Of a DNA stretch of 64,000 nt, positions 63,977 through 64,000 are shown one piece after another; position 1 is the first letter of the stretch; each line of letters begins with the position of its first letter. Under the pieces are notes generated by a model. It saw nothing but the letters and a program-made list of their open reading frames with translations. It did not search any database and had not been told where the DNA came from. A program made the translations under genes and the position numbers. Origin of the DNA: Asterias rubens (lineage: Eukaryota > Echinodermata > Asteroidea > Forcipulatida > Asteriidae); the NCBI RefSeq assembly GCF_902459465.1, contig NC_047064.1:7900762-7964761 (forward strand), written 5' to 3'.

Positions 63977-64000
63977 AAAATCACCAAGTTATTCACAATG

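Larger units (their letters stand above)
59380..64000 (+). other. JAZF1 3' flank, probably including its 3' UTR
   Basis: There is no coding exon after the JAZF1 stop. The first few hundred bases are likely 3' UTR, whose end I cannot fix. Further right are a family A MITE, a family G copy, a G-run near 62188-62204 and a family E relative at the very end. Confidence 0.5.

Overview
The window reads as nuclear DNA of a marine deuterostome. It has large introns, AT-rich intergenic DNA, dense short inverted-repeat elements and tRNA-derived SINEs. The repeat families, especially the one ending TTAAAGGCAGTGGACACT, and the frequent TAGGCCTA palindrome resemble what I associate with echinoderm, probably sea-star, genomes. 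That placement is inference. Only about 5.4 kb of the 64 kb looks protein-coding, split into short exons that I joined by reading splice sites and intron phases.

Left part (1-19 kb): two membrane or secreted-protein genes stand head to head. The minus-strand gene (exons from 3037 leftwards, running off the window at base 1) has a signal peptide, a short Cys-rich piece and tandem C-type lectin domains. The plus-strand gene (5809-19103) is complete: six exons, 606 codons, a signal peptide, an unstructured ectodomain, one transmembrane helix and a 383-residue cytoplasmic tail with YxxI/L motifs. Both genes begin with a 113-nt signal exon ending in phase 2, followed by a 71-74 nt exon of phase 2 to 1.

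Middle (19-43 kb): 19.1-27.2 kb is mostly nested MITEs. A third receptor-like gene lies on the minus strand (33326 to 27234). It encodes a transmembrane exon, a 56-nt linker exon and a 995-nt last exon for a tail with YFQL, YERI, YSKL and YDRI. Its intron phases and the order of its tyrosine motifs match the 18.1-19.1 kb tail, so the two look like paralogues transcribed toward each other. Its 5' end is unresolved. The region 34-43 kb has no clear gene and holds MITEs and a tandem duplication.

Right part (43-64 kb): two recognisable conserved genes are divergently arranged. ATP synthase subunit c (minus, 46273 to 43285, four coding exons, 146 aa) encodes the mitochondrial c-ring protein. JAZF1 (plus, 49090-59379, five coding exons, 313 aa) encodes a three-zinc-finger nuclear cofactor. 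The first coding exon of the ATP synthase gene lies between inverted GGGCGAAT ends of a hAT-like repeat. From 59.4 kb to the end there is JAZF1 3' flank with repeats and no further gene.

I see no link in function between the conserved pair and the receptor cluster. The receptor cluster (lectin gene plus two orphan tyrosine-motif receptors) is the most interesting content and may be a local immune-type or adhesion receptor family.
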